64,000 nucleotides of DNA, taken from NCBI RefSeq assembly GCF_002887735.1, contig NZ_PKQP01000004.1:336666-400665 (forward strand), given 5' to 3'. The notes under the pieces are model-generated. The model saw nothing but the letters and a program-made list of their open reading frames with translations. It had not been told where the DNA came from and made no database searches. Shown here one piece after another: positions 43,544 through 52,004 of the stretch (position 1 is the stretch's first letter; the number at the start of each line of letters is the position of its first letter). The stretch is from Stenotrophomonas bentonitica (lineage in GTDB: Bacteria > Pseudomonadota > Gammaproteobacteria > Xanthomonadales > Xanthomonadaceae). The position numbers and the translations under genes are program-made.

Positions 43544-44214
43544 GGCAGAGCTCCAGACGACGCGCCGGGATGGGCGTCTTCAAGACATACGACGAACCGG
43601 GGGACGGAATCTCGACACTGCTCCCGCTGGCCTTTGCGGCCAGTGAAGTTGTCCAGACGGGTCATGGCGTGAACAAATTCAGCATCCGATACGTCCTTTC
43701 GGGCTGCCTTTGGGACAAATGTCAGAAAAGTCTGAGTCATTGAGGGGAACATTCTGATAGTCCAGCTGACGCATTCAGCTCATGATGGCCTTGCCGGGCA
43801 GGACGCCCCACGGCGCCCTGCGGTCCAACGCCCACGGCACGGACCTCGGTGCATCCAGGAGGATGGACGCGTTAGCCGATAACTCCCCAAGAGCGGCTTC
43901 CCCAGCGCGTGACGCCCCGAAAGGGCACCGTCGTGACCAGAATCCTTTCCGGCCCCGTTCACCTGCGCGGCGCGCCTTCCCCTTTGCATGACGCCCCCGC
44001 GTGATCCCCGCGGCAACGGGCGCTCACGCCGTCCTCGCCTGGAAAAAGTCACGCGCGTATGCCAGACCGCGTCTGAACGCCGCCCCAAAATTCACTTTTG
44101 TGGACGCGGTCAACTTCAGGGCGGGTTGTGTCGAATAACGGAGAATTTACATTCCCGATGCAGTCCGGCCTCCATGCCGGGTGCAAGTAGTCCAAGACAT
44201 AAAGGTGTACCCCC
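43544..44214. other. Long gene-free leader region upstream of the Ax21-family gene
   Basis: About 670 bp without a convincing gene. The distal half is GC-rich with short repeated words (GACGCCCC, CCCCGCG). A hairpin CCGGC-CTCCAT-GCCGG lies near 44166-44181, between the promoter candidate at 44126 and the start codon. It could hold an unannotated small RNA or a regulated leader. Nothing is proven. Confidence 0.45.
44126..44153 (+). promoter_or_regulatory. Candidate promoter of the Ax21-family gene
   Basis: TTGTGT (44126-44131) and TACATT (44148-44153) with a 16-nt spacer give an acceptable sigma-70 match. It would produce an untranslated leader of about 55 nt containing the hairpin near 44170 and AAAGGTG as ribosome-binding site. 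This is weak evidence, since the -35 hexamer matches consensus at only its first three bases. Confidence 0.35.
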
Positions 44215-44787
44215 ATGAAGACTTCGTTGATTGCTCTGGCCCTGGCCGCCGCCCTCCCGTTCACCGCTTCGGCGGCTGAAGGCCTGTCCTACAACTATGC
44301 TGAAGCCGACTACGTCAAGACCGACGCAGATGGCGGCAAGGCCGATGGTTGGGGCGTGAAGGGTTCCTATGCCTTCCACCCGAACTTCCACGCCTTCGGT
44401 GAGTACAACCAGCAGAAGACCGACATCGGCGACTTCAAGATCGACCAGTGGCGCGTGGGCGTTGGCTACAACCAGGAAATCGGCAACAGCACCGACTTCG
44501 TGGGCCGCGTCGCCTACAACAAGTTCGACCCGAAGGAAGGCCAGGACTTCAACGGCTACAGCGCTGAAGCCGGTATCCGTACCGCCTTTGGCCAGCATGC
44601 CGAAGTCTATGCCATGGCTGGCTACGAGGATTACAGCAAGAAGCACGGCGTCAATCCGGATGGCCAGTTCTACGGCCGCCTGGGTGGCCAGGTGAAGTTG
44701 AACCAGAACTGGGGCATCAACGGCGACATCAAGATGGATCGCCATGGTGACAAGGAATGGTCGGTCGGCCCGCGCTTCAGCTGGTAA
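44215..44787 (+). CDS. ax21: Ax21-family small outer-membrane beta-barrel protein
   Basis: A 190-residue outer-membrane protein. Signal peptide MKTSLIALALAAALPFTASA, then eight likely amphipathic strands: LSYNYAEADYVKT, GWGVKGSYAFHPNFHAFGEY, DQWRVGVGYNQEIG, FVGRVAYNKFDP, GYSAEAGIRTAFG, AEVYAMAGYEDYSKK, YGRLGGQVKLNQNWGINGDI and EWSVGPRFSW with aromatic C-terminus. It matches the Ax21 protein of Xanthomonas and Stenotrophomonas. Early claims that Ax21 is a secreted immune elicitor and quorum signal were withdrawn; an OmpX-like barrel is the safer reading. It has its own intrinsic terminator. Confidence 0.93.
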   Translation: MKTSLIALALAAALPFTASAAEGLSYNYAEADYVKTDADGGKADGWGVKGSYAFHPNFHAFGEYNQQKTDIGDFKIDQWRVGVGYNQEIGNSTDFVGRVAYNKFDPKEGQDFNGYSAEAGIRTAFGQHAEVYAMAGYEDYSKKHGVNPDGQFYGRLGGQVKLNQNWGINGDIKMDRHGDKEWSVGPRFSW

Positions 44788-44831
44788 TCCCAGCGTGACC
44801 GCATCGCCACGCGCCTGACCGGCGTGGCAGG

Positions 44832-44858
44832 AAAGGCCCGGCATTGCCGGGCCTTTTT
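44832..44858 (+). terminator. Rho-independent terminator of the Ax21-family gene
   Basis: AAAGGCCCGGC, ATT, GCCGGGCC then TTTTT is a textbook intrinsic terminator, 45 nt after the stop codon. Confidence 0.95.
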
Positions 44859-44919
44859 CGTGGGCGCGATCCAGGCACGGGGCCCGAGGGATAATGAAGC
44901 ACCGCCATGGAGATGCCCG

Positions 44920-45345
44920 ATGCCCCCGTCCTCTGATCTGCAGCACCCCCGCCTCGGCTGCGGCGCCGTCATCCAGCGCGCCGATGGCGCGCTCCTGCTG
45001 GTCCAGCGCGGGCGTCAGCCCGAACAGGGCCACTGGGGCCTGCCCGGCGGCAAGGTCGATTGGATGGAGAAGGTCGAAGATGCCGTGGTGCGCGAGGTGC
45101 AGGAGGAAACCGGGCTGCGCGTCGCAGTGACGCGTTTGCTGTGCGTGGTCGACCACTTCGAGCCGGCATTGGGGCAGCATTGGGTGGCCCCGGTGTATCT
45201 GGTGCGTGCGCTCGACGCGACCGTCGCATCGGTGAAAGAGCCCGAGGCGTTGCTCGGGCTGGGCTGGTTCATGACGGATGCGCTGCCGGCGCCGCTGACG
45301 CTTTCTGCGCGGAAGGCCCTGGAACACCTCTCGATCGCGAACTGA
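44920..45345 (+). CDS. Nudix hydrolase
   Basis: A 141-residue hydrolase of nucleoside-diphosphate-linked compounds. The Nudix box is exact (Gx5Ex7REUxEExGU) in GGKVDWMEKVEDAVVREVQE followed by ETGL. Strands before (LGCGAVIQRADGALLLVQRG) and after (HWVAPVYLVRAL) fit the fold. The closest type is the MutT/ADP-ribose or dCTP-pyrophosphatase-like small Nudix group (cf. NudG); the substrate is not readable. ATG 44920 gives the shortest complete fold. It converges on the KDG kinase gene with an 18-nt gap and is not part of the alginate operon. Confidence 0.93.
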   Translation: MPPSSDLQHPRLGCGAVIQRADGALLLVQRGRQPEQGHWGLPGGKVDWMEKVEDAVVREVQEETGLRVAVTRLLCVVDHFEPALGQHWVAPVYLVRALDATVASVKEPEALLGLGWFMTDALPAPLTLSARKALEHLSIAN

Positions 45346-45363
45346 GCTGCACCGTGGCGGCGC

Positions 45364-46467
45364 TCAGCGCCGCGCCGCCGCCCCATCGCCGCGCGCCACG
45401 GCCTCCACTTCCGCCAGGCTGGTGACAGCGCAATCGCCCGGCGTGGACATCGCCAGCGCGCCATGCGCGGCGCCCAGGTCCACCGCTGCCTGCTCGCCCT
45501 TGCCGCCGAGCAGGGCGTGCACCACACCGGCCACGAAGGCGTCGCCACCGCCGACCCGGTCCAGCAGGTCTACTTCGCGTGCGGCGGAGACATACAGTTG
45601 CGACCGGGTGCGCAGCGCGCCGGCCCAGCCGTGGCGGGCGGCGTTGGCGGCGTCGCGCAGCGTGAACGCGACCGCCTGCAGCGCCGGGAACTGCGTCATC
45701 GCGCGCACGGCGGCTGCCTCGGCCGGACCGACATCCATCGGCGTGTGGCGGCGACCGAGATCGCTCAGGTCCATGCCCAGGCATGCGGCGAACGAATACT
45801 CATCGCCGATCAGCAGATCGCATTCGGCGGCGATGGCGCAGTTGGTGTGCCGCGCGGCCTCCGGGTCCGGATGGCTGTTCCAGAGGCTGGCGCGGTAGTT
45901 GAGATCGTAGGAGACCGCCACGCCGTGCCGGCGCGCAGCACGCACCGCCGCAATCGCCGTCGCCGCGCTGTGCTCGGACAGGGCGGCGAAGATCCCACCG
46001 GTATGCAGCCAGCGCACGCCGTGCTGGCCGAACAGCGCGTCCCAGTCGAAGACCTCCGGCTGCAGCTGTGAGGCCGCCGAGTACGCGCGGTCGGAGATGC
46101 CCAGCGGCGCACGCGCCCCGAAACCACGCTCGGTGAAGTTCAGGCCCATGCGGGTGTTGCGGCCGATGCCATCGTAGTCGCGCCAGAGGATCTGGCTGGC
46201 ATCCACGCCACCGGCCTGGATCAGCTGCTGGGCGAGCAGGCCGAGCTCGTTGCGCGGCAGGGCGGTGAGCACCCCGGTGCGGTGTTCGAACGTGCTGCAC
46301 AGGCCACGCGCCACGTTGTACTCGCCGCCGCCTTCCCACACGGTGAACTGGCGCGCGCTGCGGATCCTGCCCTCGCCGGGATCGAAGCGCAGCATCACTT
46401 CGCCCAGCGCCAGTGCGTCCCAGCGCTGGCCGTTGTCGGGTGCGACAACGAAGGTCTGGGCCGTCAT
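45364..46467 (-). CDS. kdgK: 2-dehydro-3-deoxygluconokinase (KDG kinase), PfkB family
   Basis: A 367-residue sugar kinase that converts KDG plus ATP to KDPG, the entry to the Entner-Doudoroff aldolase step. The PfkB signatures are present: N-terminal WEGGGEYNVARGL and C-terminal DLLDRVGGGDAFVAGVVHALLG with the catalytic Asp in GGGDAF. Residues before these (LGEVMLRFDPGEGRIRSARQ) resemble known KDG kinases. It starts by an ATGA overlap with the SGNH esterase stop, and ends the alginate operon. The KDPG aldolase is not in this window. Substrate assignment rests on operon context plus family similarity. Confidence 0.88.
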   Translation of the reverse strand: MTAQTFVVAPDNGQRWDALALGEVMLRFDPGEGRIRSARQFTVWEGGGEYNVARGLCSTFEHRTGVLTALPRNELGLLAQQLIQAGGVDASQILWRDYDGIGRNTRMGLNFTERGFGARAPLGISDRAYSAASQLQPEVFDWDALFGQHGVRWLHTGGIFAALSEHSAATAIAAVRAARRHGVAVSYDLNYRASLWNSHPDPEAARHTNCAIAAECDLLIGDEYSFAACLGMDLSDLGRRHTPMDVGPAEAAAVRAMTQFPALQAVAFTLRDAANAARHGWAGALRTRSQLYVSAAREVDLLDRVGGGDAFVAGVVHALLGGKGEQAAVDLGAAHGALAMSTPGDCAVTSLAEVEAVARGDGAAARR

Positions 46468-47645
46468 CGTACCGGGCACCCGAGCAGGGCCAGATCGATG
46501 CCGTCGGCCATGCGCCGGTAACCTTCATCGTTGGGATGCAGGTGATCGCGGGTGATGTCCTCGGGCAGGTTCTCCGGGTTGGCCGGGTCGCGCAGGATCC
46601 GGTCGAAGTCGATCAGACCATCGAAGCCGCTGCGGCCACCGCGCATCCAGGCGTTGAGGGTGGTGCGGGTGGCGGCCGCGATCGGCTCGTAGCGGTCCGA
46701 ACCACCGAACGGCGTGATCGTGGCGGCGATCGGGCGGATGCCGTTGCTGTGCAGGCGTTCGGCGATCTGCCGGTAGCCCAGCACCATGTCCTCGGCGTTG
46801 CGGCCGGGCACGGGTGGGGTGCCGCCGTCGTGGCGGATGTCGTTGATGCCTTCGAACAGGATCACGCGGTCCACGTTCGGCAGCGCGATCACATCGCGGT
46901 CCAGCCGCGCCAGCGCGCTGTGGCTGCGGCCATGGTCCATCACCTTGTTGCCGCTGATGCCGGCGTTGACCACCACCACCTGGTCCGGGCAGGCCTGCTG
47001 CAGGCGGGCGGACAGCAGTGCGGGCCAGTCGCCGTTGCTGCCGCGGGTGGCGGTGGCGCCTTCGGTGATGGAGTCGCCCAGGGCCACCACGACGATCGGC
47101 TTGCGGGTGCGTTCGGCCAGCACGGCCGAGACCACGTTCTGCCGGTAGGCGAGTTTGACCGCATCGCCGACCGTGGCAGCGCGGCCCTCGGCAATGCGCA
47201 GCGCGGTACGCCGGACGGCCGGGCGGGTGGCATCCGGGAAGTACACGGTGAGCGAGACGTCGGCCAGCGCCGGTGCGGTGATCGCGACCGGGTCGCTGAG
47301 CAGGGCGGCGCCGACCGGCACCACGACATCGCCACGTCCATTGAACGTGACCGGCCTGGCCGCGGTGGCGGTGCCGGTGAGGTGGGCCGAGGCACTGCCG
47401 ATACGCAGCGGCGCCTGGCCGAGTTCATTGCTGATGCGGAAGCGCAGCGCCCTGGCCGAACTGGCCAGGCGCATGTCCTGGCGCACGGTCTGGTTCGCGA
47501 ACTGCATCGGGGCCTCGGGGGTGCCATCAAGACGGTCCGGGGCCGGCGAGGCGGTCCAGGCCGGCACCCAGACCTGGGCCTGGGCGGGCAGCGCCGCAGC
47601 GCTGGTAGCGAGTGCAAGAGAGAATGCAGTGATCCAGCGCAGCAT
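46464..47645 (-). CDS. SGNH/GDSL-family esterase, exported
   Basis: A 393-residue esterase with signal peptide ending ALPAQA. An N-terminal beta domain (about 25-165) precedes the SGNH hydrolase. The catalytic Ser is in VALGDSITEGATATR, the Gly and Asn blocks are NAGISGNKVM and LFEGINDIRHDG, and the Asp-His pair is in ITRDHLHPNDEGY. SGNH enzymes remove acetyl or acyl groups. Inside an alginate-degradation operon the likely job is deacetylation of acetylated alginate oligomers in the periplasm. This is an inference, because no activity is shown. It is 30 nt downstream of the SDR gene and overlaps kdgK. Confidence 0.9.
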   Translation of the reverse strand: MLRWITAFSLALATSAAALPAQAQVWVPAWTASPAPDRLDGTPEAPMQFANQTVRQDMRLASSARALRFRISNELGQAPLRIGSASAHLTGTATAARPVTFNGRGDVVVPVGAALLSDPVAITAPALADVSLTVYFPDATRPAVRRTALRIAEGRAATVGDAVKLAYRQNVVSAVLAERTRKPIVVVALGDSITEGATATRGSNGDWPALLSARLQQACPDQVVVVNAGISGNKVMDHGRSHSALARLDRDVIALPNVDRVILFEGINDIRHDGGTPPVPGRNAEDMVLGYRQIAERLHSNGIRPIAATITPFGGSDRYEPIAAATRTTLNAWMRGGRSGFDGLIDFDRILRDPANPENLPEDITRDHLHPNDEGYRRMADGIDLALLGCPVR

Positions 47646-47675
47646 GGCGGCCCTCCCAGGCGGTCAGCGGGTCAA

Positions 47676-48431
47676 TCAGGAGAAGTAGGTGCCGCCGTTG
47701 ACGTCGACGTTGGCACCGGTGATGAAACCGGCGGCGTCGGAGGCCAGGTACACCGCGGTATCGGCGGCTTCCTGCGGACGGCCCTGGCGGCGCAGCGGCG
47801 TATTGCCGGCCACGGCAGTGCGTACTTCCGGCTTGGTGAATTCATCATGGAAGCGGGTGGCGATCATGCCGCAGCACAGCGCGTTGACGCGGATGCCGCG
47901 CGGGCCAAGCTCCTTGGCCATGGCACGGGTGAAGGTCATCACCGCGGCCTTGGCGGTGGCGTAGATCGCCGCGCCGGGGCCACCGCCATCGCGGCCGGCC
48001 TGCGAAGCGAAGTTCACGATCGCGCCGCCTTCGGGCATGTGCGGCACCACCGCATGCGTGGTCAGGTAGACCGAGCTCATGTTGAGGTCCATCACCTTGT
48101 GGAAGAAGGCCTCATCGATCTCGGCCAGCGGACGGCGCTGGACCATGCCACCGGCGACGTTCACCAGCACGTCGATCTGCGGACCGAACGCGGCCTGGGT
48201 CGCGGCGACCATCGCCGCCACCGCCTTGGCATCGGTGACATCGGCGCGATGCACGATCGCGGTGCCGCCGGCGGCTTCGACCTGCTTGAGGGTCTCCTGC
48301 GCGCTGGCTTCGTCGTTGGCGTAGTTGATGCACACCTTGGCACCGGCCGCGGCCAGCTTGAGCGAGATCTCGCGGCCGATGTCACGGCCGCCACCGGTGA
48401 CGATCGCCACCTTGTCCTTGAATTGGGTCAT
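47676..48431 (-). CDS. SDR-family oxidoreductase, probable DEH reductase
   Basis: A 251-residue short-chain dehydrogenase. Cofactor loop TGGGRDIG (13-20), NVAGG instead of NNAG, Ser in IVNFASQAGRDG, and YxxxK in YATAKAAV. C-terminal end FITGANVDVNGG is typical of classical SDRs. In this operon the expected substrate is 4-deoxy-L-erythro-5-hexoseulose uronate (DEH), released by alginate lyases; the enzyme would reduce it to KDG with NAD(P)H, as the SDR A1-R does in Sphingomonas. The residue after the first beta strand is not an Asp, and NADPH preference is unproven. It lies between transporter and esterase genes. Confidence 0.87.
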   Translation of the reverse strand: MTQFKDKVAIVTGGGRDIGREISLKLAAAGAKVCINYANDEASAQETLKQVEAAGGTAIVHRADVTDAKAVAAMVAATQAAFGPQIDVLVNVAGGMVQRRPLAEIDEAFFHKVMDLNMSSVYLTTHAVVPHMPEGGAIVNFASQAGRDGGGPGAAIYATAKAAVMTFTRAMAKELGPRGIRVNALCCGMIATRFHDEFTKPEVRTAVAGNTPLRRQGRPQEAADTAVYLASDAAGFITGANVDVNGGTYFS

Positions 48432-48474
48432 GAAACACTCCTGTGATGCGTTGGGGGAAAGGGAAGAAGGGAAC

Positions 48475-49767
48475 TCAGCGGCGCTCGACCGGGCCGTGGA
48501 TTTTTTCCACGCGACCGGTGACCAGCCACAGCGCCAGCAGGGAGGCCGGCACCAGGGCCGCCACCAGGATGAAAATCGGTGCGTAGGAGTCGTGGGTCAT
48601 CGCCGGCACCAGCCAGGTGGTGATCAGCGTGCCGGCCACCGCGGCCATGCCGCCCAGGCCAGCCACCGAGCCGACCGATTTGCCGCTGAAGATGTCGCCG
48701 GGCAGGGTCTGGATGTTGCCGATCGCGATCTGGAAGCCGAGCAGCACGAAAGCGATGGTGATCACCGCCCAGACCGGATCGGTGGCCAGCACCGCACCGA
48801 TCAGCGCCGGGGCCATGATCGCGCCGCCCAGGGTGATCACCACCTTGCGGGCTTTATCCACGCTCCAGCCGGCACCGATCAGACGGCCGGACAACCAGCC
48901 GCCGCCGAGGCTGCCGATCATCGCGCCTACGTAGGGCACCCAGGCGAAGATGCCGATCTGCTTGATGTCGAAACCGAAGGTATCGGCGAGGTAGATCGGC
49001 AGCCACGACACGAACAGCCACCAGATCGGGTCCAGGAAAAACCGCGAGATCAGGATGCCCCAGGTCTGGCGATGGCCCAGCAGCTGGCGCACGTTCGGTA
49101 CGTACTCGGCCACCGGCACGGCCGGCTGCTCGGTCGGCGCATCCAGGATCAGTGCACGCTCGGCCGCGCTTACCCACGGGTGTTTGTCCGGGCCGGCGCG
49201 GTAGATGATCAGCCACGGCAGCAGCCAGATGAAACCGATCGCACCGATCAGGATGAAGGTCCCGCGCCAACCCAGCCACAGGAACAGCACGGCGATCAGC
49301 GGCGCGGAGATGATCGCGCCGATCGAGGCGCCGGCGTTGAACACGCCCTGCGCCAGTGCGCGTTCCCGCGCCGGGAACCACTCGGCATTGGCCTTCACCG
49401 CGCCCGGCCATGCACCGGCTTCGCTGATGCCGAGCATGGCGCGCACGATGCTGAAGGACAGGATGGAGTGCGTGACCGAGTGCAGCGCGATCGAAATCGA
49501 CCACACCGCGATCGAGAGCGCAAAGCCCAGGCGCGTACCGATGATGTCGAACAGGCGCCCGAACACGAACTGGCCGGCGGCGTAGAACAGCATGAACACC
49601 GTGACCAGCAGCGCGTAGTCTTCCTTGGTCGCGCCGACATCCTGCGAAATCTGCGGCCACATCACCGCCAGCGCGTTGCGGTCGATGTAGTTGATCACCG
49701 TGGCGACGGCGATCAGCGCCACGATCAGCCAACGGACATAGGTGCGGGCCTGCGTGGTGACCTTCAT
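48475..49767 (-). CDS. MFS transporter, hexuronate type (anion:cation symporter family)
   Basis: A 430-residue twelve-helix permease. ACS-type features: VATVINYIDRNALAVMWPQI in the first helix, the ExuT-like LGISEAGAWPGAVKANAEWF and then FPARERALAQGVFNAGASIG, and the second half LFVSWLPIYLADTFG. The best-known relatives are ExuT hexuronate and GudP glucarate transporters. In this operon it should import DEH or other unsaturated monomers from periplasmic lyase action into the cytoplasm. It overlaps the PL17 lyase stop by ATGA. Confidence 0.92.
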   Translation of the reverse strand: MKVTTQARTYVRWLIVALIAVATVINYIDRNALAVMWPQISQDVGATKEDYALLVTVFMLFYAAGQFVFGRLFDIIGTRLGFALSIAVWSISIALHSVTHSILSFSIVRAMLGISEAGAWPGAVKANAEWFPARERALAQGVFNAGASIGAIISAPLIAVLFLWLGWRGTFILIGAIGFIWLLPWLIIYRAGPDKHPWVSAAERALILDAPTEQPAVPVAEYVPNVRQLLGHRQTWGILISRFFLDPIWWLFVSWLPIYLADTFGFDIKQIGIFAWVPYVGAMIGSLGGGWLSGRLIGAGWSVDKARKVVITLGGAIMAPALIGAVLATDPVWAVITIAFVLLGFQIAIGNIQTLPGDIFSGKSVGSVAGLGGMAAVAGTLITTWLVPAMTHDSYAPIFILVAALVPASLLALWLVTGRVEKIHGPVERR

Positions 49768-52004
49768 TTGCTGTCCTTGCCGGCGCCGGTGCCGGTATCG
49801 AAGCGCTTCCAGCCGCCGTCCCAGCGCCAGCTCTGGCCATCGCCACTCACTTCATGCGATCCGCCCTGGGTGGGGTCGTCGGCGATGCCCAGCGCCAGCC
49901 GCTTGCCGCCGGCCAGGTCGAGCACCAGCACATCCGCATCCTTGCCGCGGTAGTGGGTGAGGCGATCGATGCGGCTGTTGGCGCCGCGCACGGTCTCGGC
50001 GGTGCCGTCGTACTGGCCATGCGGTTCGAGCACACCGTAGAACGTGGTGGCGGCCTGGCCATCCACGCGCTGCAGCAGCATCGGCTCACGGCGCAGGTTG
50101 AACGAGGGATCATTCGCGCCGCTCTCGCCGATCACGGCGCGCGAGGGTGCGGTGCTGGCGAATCGGTAGGTGTAGAAGCGACCGTCCAGCAGCCAGGTCA
50201 GGCTGCGCGCATCGCGGGTCGGCTCGCTGGCCGCATCGACCCACACATGCTGGTAGCCGTTGGCCTTGCCCAGCACGGGACGGGCGGCGACGGCGGACTG
50301 GGTCTTGAAGCCGACGTCCATGATGTGCCCATTGAAATGCAGCGGCAGGTCATAGCGCGCGGCCTTGCTGCCGGTGACGCGCAGCAGGTCCAGCACCACC
50401 GGCTCGCCCAGCGATGGGTGCGAGAGCAGCGCCTGGGTGCGGGTGAAGCTGACCCCGTCGTAGGCGCCTTCCATCCGCGCGGAGGCGATCTGGGTATCGT
50501 CGCTGACCGCGAACAGCAGCGGCGTCGGCGCCAGCGGCTGGCCCTTCTTCCAGTCGCCACCGAAGTGGCTCTGCTCGTTCACCACCAGCGTGTTGTGCGC
50601 GATGGTCTGCCGGGCCCAGCTGTTGTTTTCCGGCAGGTAGATGCCACCGGCCTTGGCCTCGATGTTGAGGAAACGCGCGGCACCGTAATCGGTGACCACG
50701 CGCTGGCCGTTGTCGTAGAACAACCAGTTGAGCTTGTCGAAGTGGCCGTGGCCCATGCCCTGCTTGGTGTTCTTCATCACCAGCGCCTGGCCGTTCTCGC
50801 CCCCCATGCGCAGGATTGCCAGTGCGCCTTCGGTGCCGTCCGGGCCATCGCGCAGCAGGGTCGGTACGAAGGCAAACGGCTTGGCCTTGTTCTCCGCCAG
50901 CGCCTGGGCCACCTGCAGGCCTTCGGGCGAGAGCAGCACGCGCTTCTGTGTTTTGGCGACCGACAGCAGGCGTGCATCACCGGTCTGCGCGTAGGCGATA
51001 TCGATGCCAGCCACCAGTTCCTCGGTGTCCAGGCCCTTGTCGAGAATGGCGTCGTTGATCGGGAAGAAGTAGCCGCCGTAGCTGCTCTGCACCAGCGCAT
51101 CGACCGCCTTGAGCAGCACGCCGTCGCGGCGCTTGAAGATGCCGCGTTGCGGTTCGTTGCGCTCGATGGCGTTGGCGAACAGGATGAACGGGGCCAGTGC
51201 ATAGCGCTGGTAGTACGGGCCTTCTTCGTAATACCCGTCCGGCGAGAACAGCTGATCAACCTGTTTCAGGAAGCCGGCACTGCCATCGCGCTTGCTGCCC
51301 TGCAACGCCTTGTCGACGTAGTTGGTGTCGCGCAGCACGTAGCCGGTCATGCCCACCGCAGCGACCGCCCAGGTGGCGTGGTTGTGGATCTTGTCGAAGT
51401 TCTCCGGCGTGCCGGACAGGAAGTCGGCCATCGCGCGGAACACGTTGTCGTCGATCGTCTTGCGGTCGGCGTCACTGAGCGTGTCGCGGATCGCGTCGTA
51501 GCCCTGCGCCGCGCTGACCAGCCACACCGAATCGTTGAGGGTCTGCCAGAACAGCCGGCCGGGAATCTGGCCGCGGCCCTGCGGGTGCGCGCCCAGGCCC
51601 GGGTAGAGCTTGGCGTAGCCCAGCAGCAGGTCGCGGGCGAAGGTGGCATAGGCCTTGTCGCCGGTCAGCCGATACAGCGCGCCGGCGGCCTGGATGGCCT
51701 GGTAATTGCGCTTGTGCTGTTCGTGCGTGTAACCGCCGCCCTTGTCCTTGGGCACCGGCACGTCGATGCCGGCCTTCATCATCGCGCGCACGCGCTGTTC
51801 GGCACGCTGCTGTTCCTTGGCGAACAGTGGCGAGCGCGCACCCTCGGCACGCATCTGCGTCCACTGCGCGGCGGTGACCAGCACCGGTGCGGTGGCGGAC
51901 GCCGCGGGCGCCTGCCGGGCGGCGGGTGCGGCCTGCGCAGCGGGCAACGCGGCCCCGCCAAGCGTGGCGGCGAGCAGCAGCATCAGGGGCGGGGCGTAAT
52001 TCAT
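49764..52004 (-). CDS. Oligoalginate lyase, polysaccharide lyase family 17
   Basis: A 746-residue periplasmic exo-lyase that releases unsaturated monouronate from alginate oligomers. It has a signal peptide (1-26). The N-terminal (alpha/alpha)6 domain holds Asn208-His209 in KIHNHATWAVAAVG and the Tyr-rich loop FSPDGYYEEGPYYQRYALAP (253-272) with catalytic Tyr265. The heparinase II/III-like beta-sheet domain contains GMGHGHFDKLNWLFYDNGQ. The motif set matches PL17 (for example Alg17c). It is the second gene of the operon, overlapping PL6 and the MFS gene by ATGA, so the three are coupled. The lyase pair gives complete depolymerisation. Confidence 0.93.
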   Translation of the reverse strand: MNYAPPLMLLLAATLGGAALPAAQAAPAARQAPAASATAPVLVTAAQWTQMRAEGARSPLFAKEQQRAEQRVRAMMKAGIDVPVPKDKGGGYTHEQHKRNYQAIQAAGALYRLTGDKAYATFARDLLLGYAKLYPGLGAHPQGRGQIPGRLFWQTLNDSVWLVSAAQGYDAIRDTLSDADRKTIDDNVFRAMADFLSGTPENFDKIHNHATWAVAAVGMTGYVLRDTNYVDKALQGSKRDGSAGFLKQVDQLFSPDGYYEEGPYYQRYALAPFILFANAIERNEPQRGIFKRRDGVLLKAVDALVQSSYGGYFFPINDAILDKGLDTEELVAGIDIAYAQTGDARLLSVAKTQKRVLLSPEGLQVAQALAENKAKPFAFVPTLLRDGPDGTEGALAILRMGGENGQALVMKNTKQGMGHGHFDKLNWLFYDNGQRVVTDYGAARFLNIEAKAGGIYLPENNSWARQTIAHNTLVVNEQSHFGGDWKKGQPLAPTPLLFAVSDDTQIASARMEGAYDGVSFTRTQALLSHPSLGEPVVLDLLRVTGSKAARYDLPLHFNGHIMDVGFKTQSAVAARPVLGKANGYQHVWVDAASEPTRDARSLTWLLDGRFYTYRFASTAPSRAVIGESGANDPSFNLRREPMLLQRVDGQAATTFYGVLEPHGQYDGTAETVRGANSRIDRLTHYRGKDADVLVLDLAGGKRLALGIADDPTQGGSHEVSGDGQSWRWDGGWKRFDTGTGAGKDSK

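Noticed and set aside
43780..44088. Short frames in the region upstream of the Ax21-family gene
   Set aside because: Arg/Gly-rich products with no ribosome-binding site; the region reads as non-coding.
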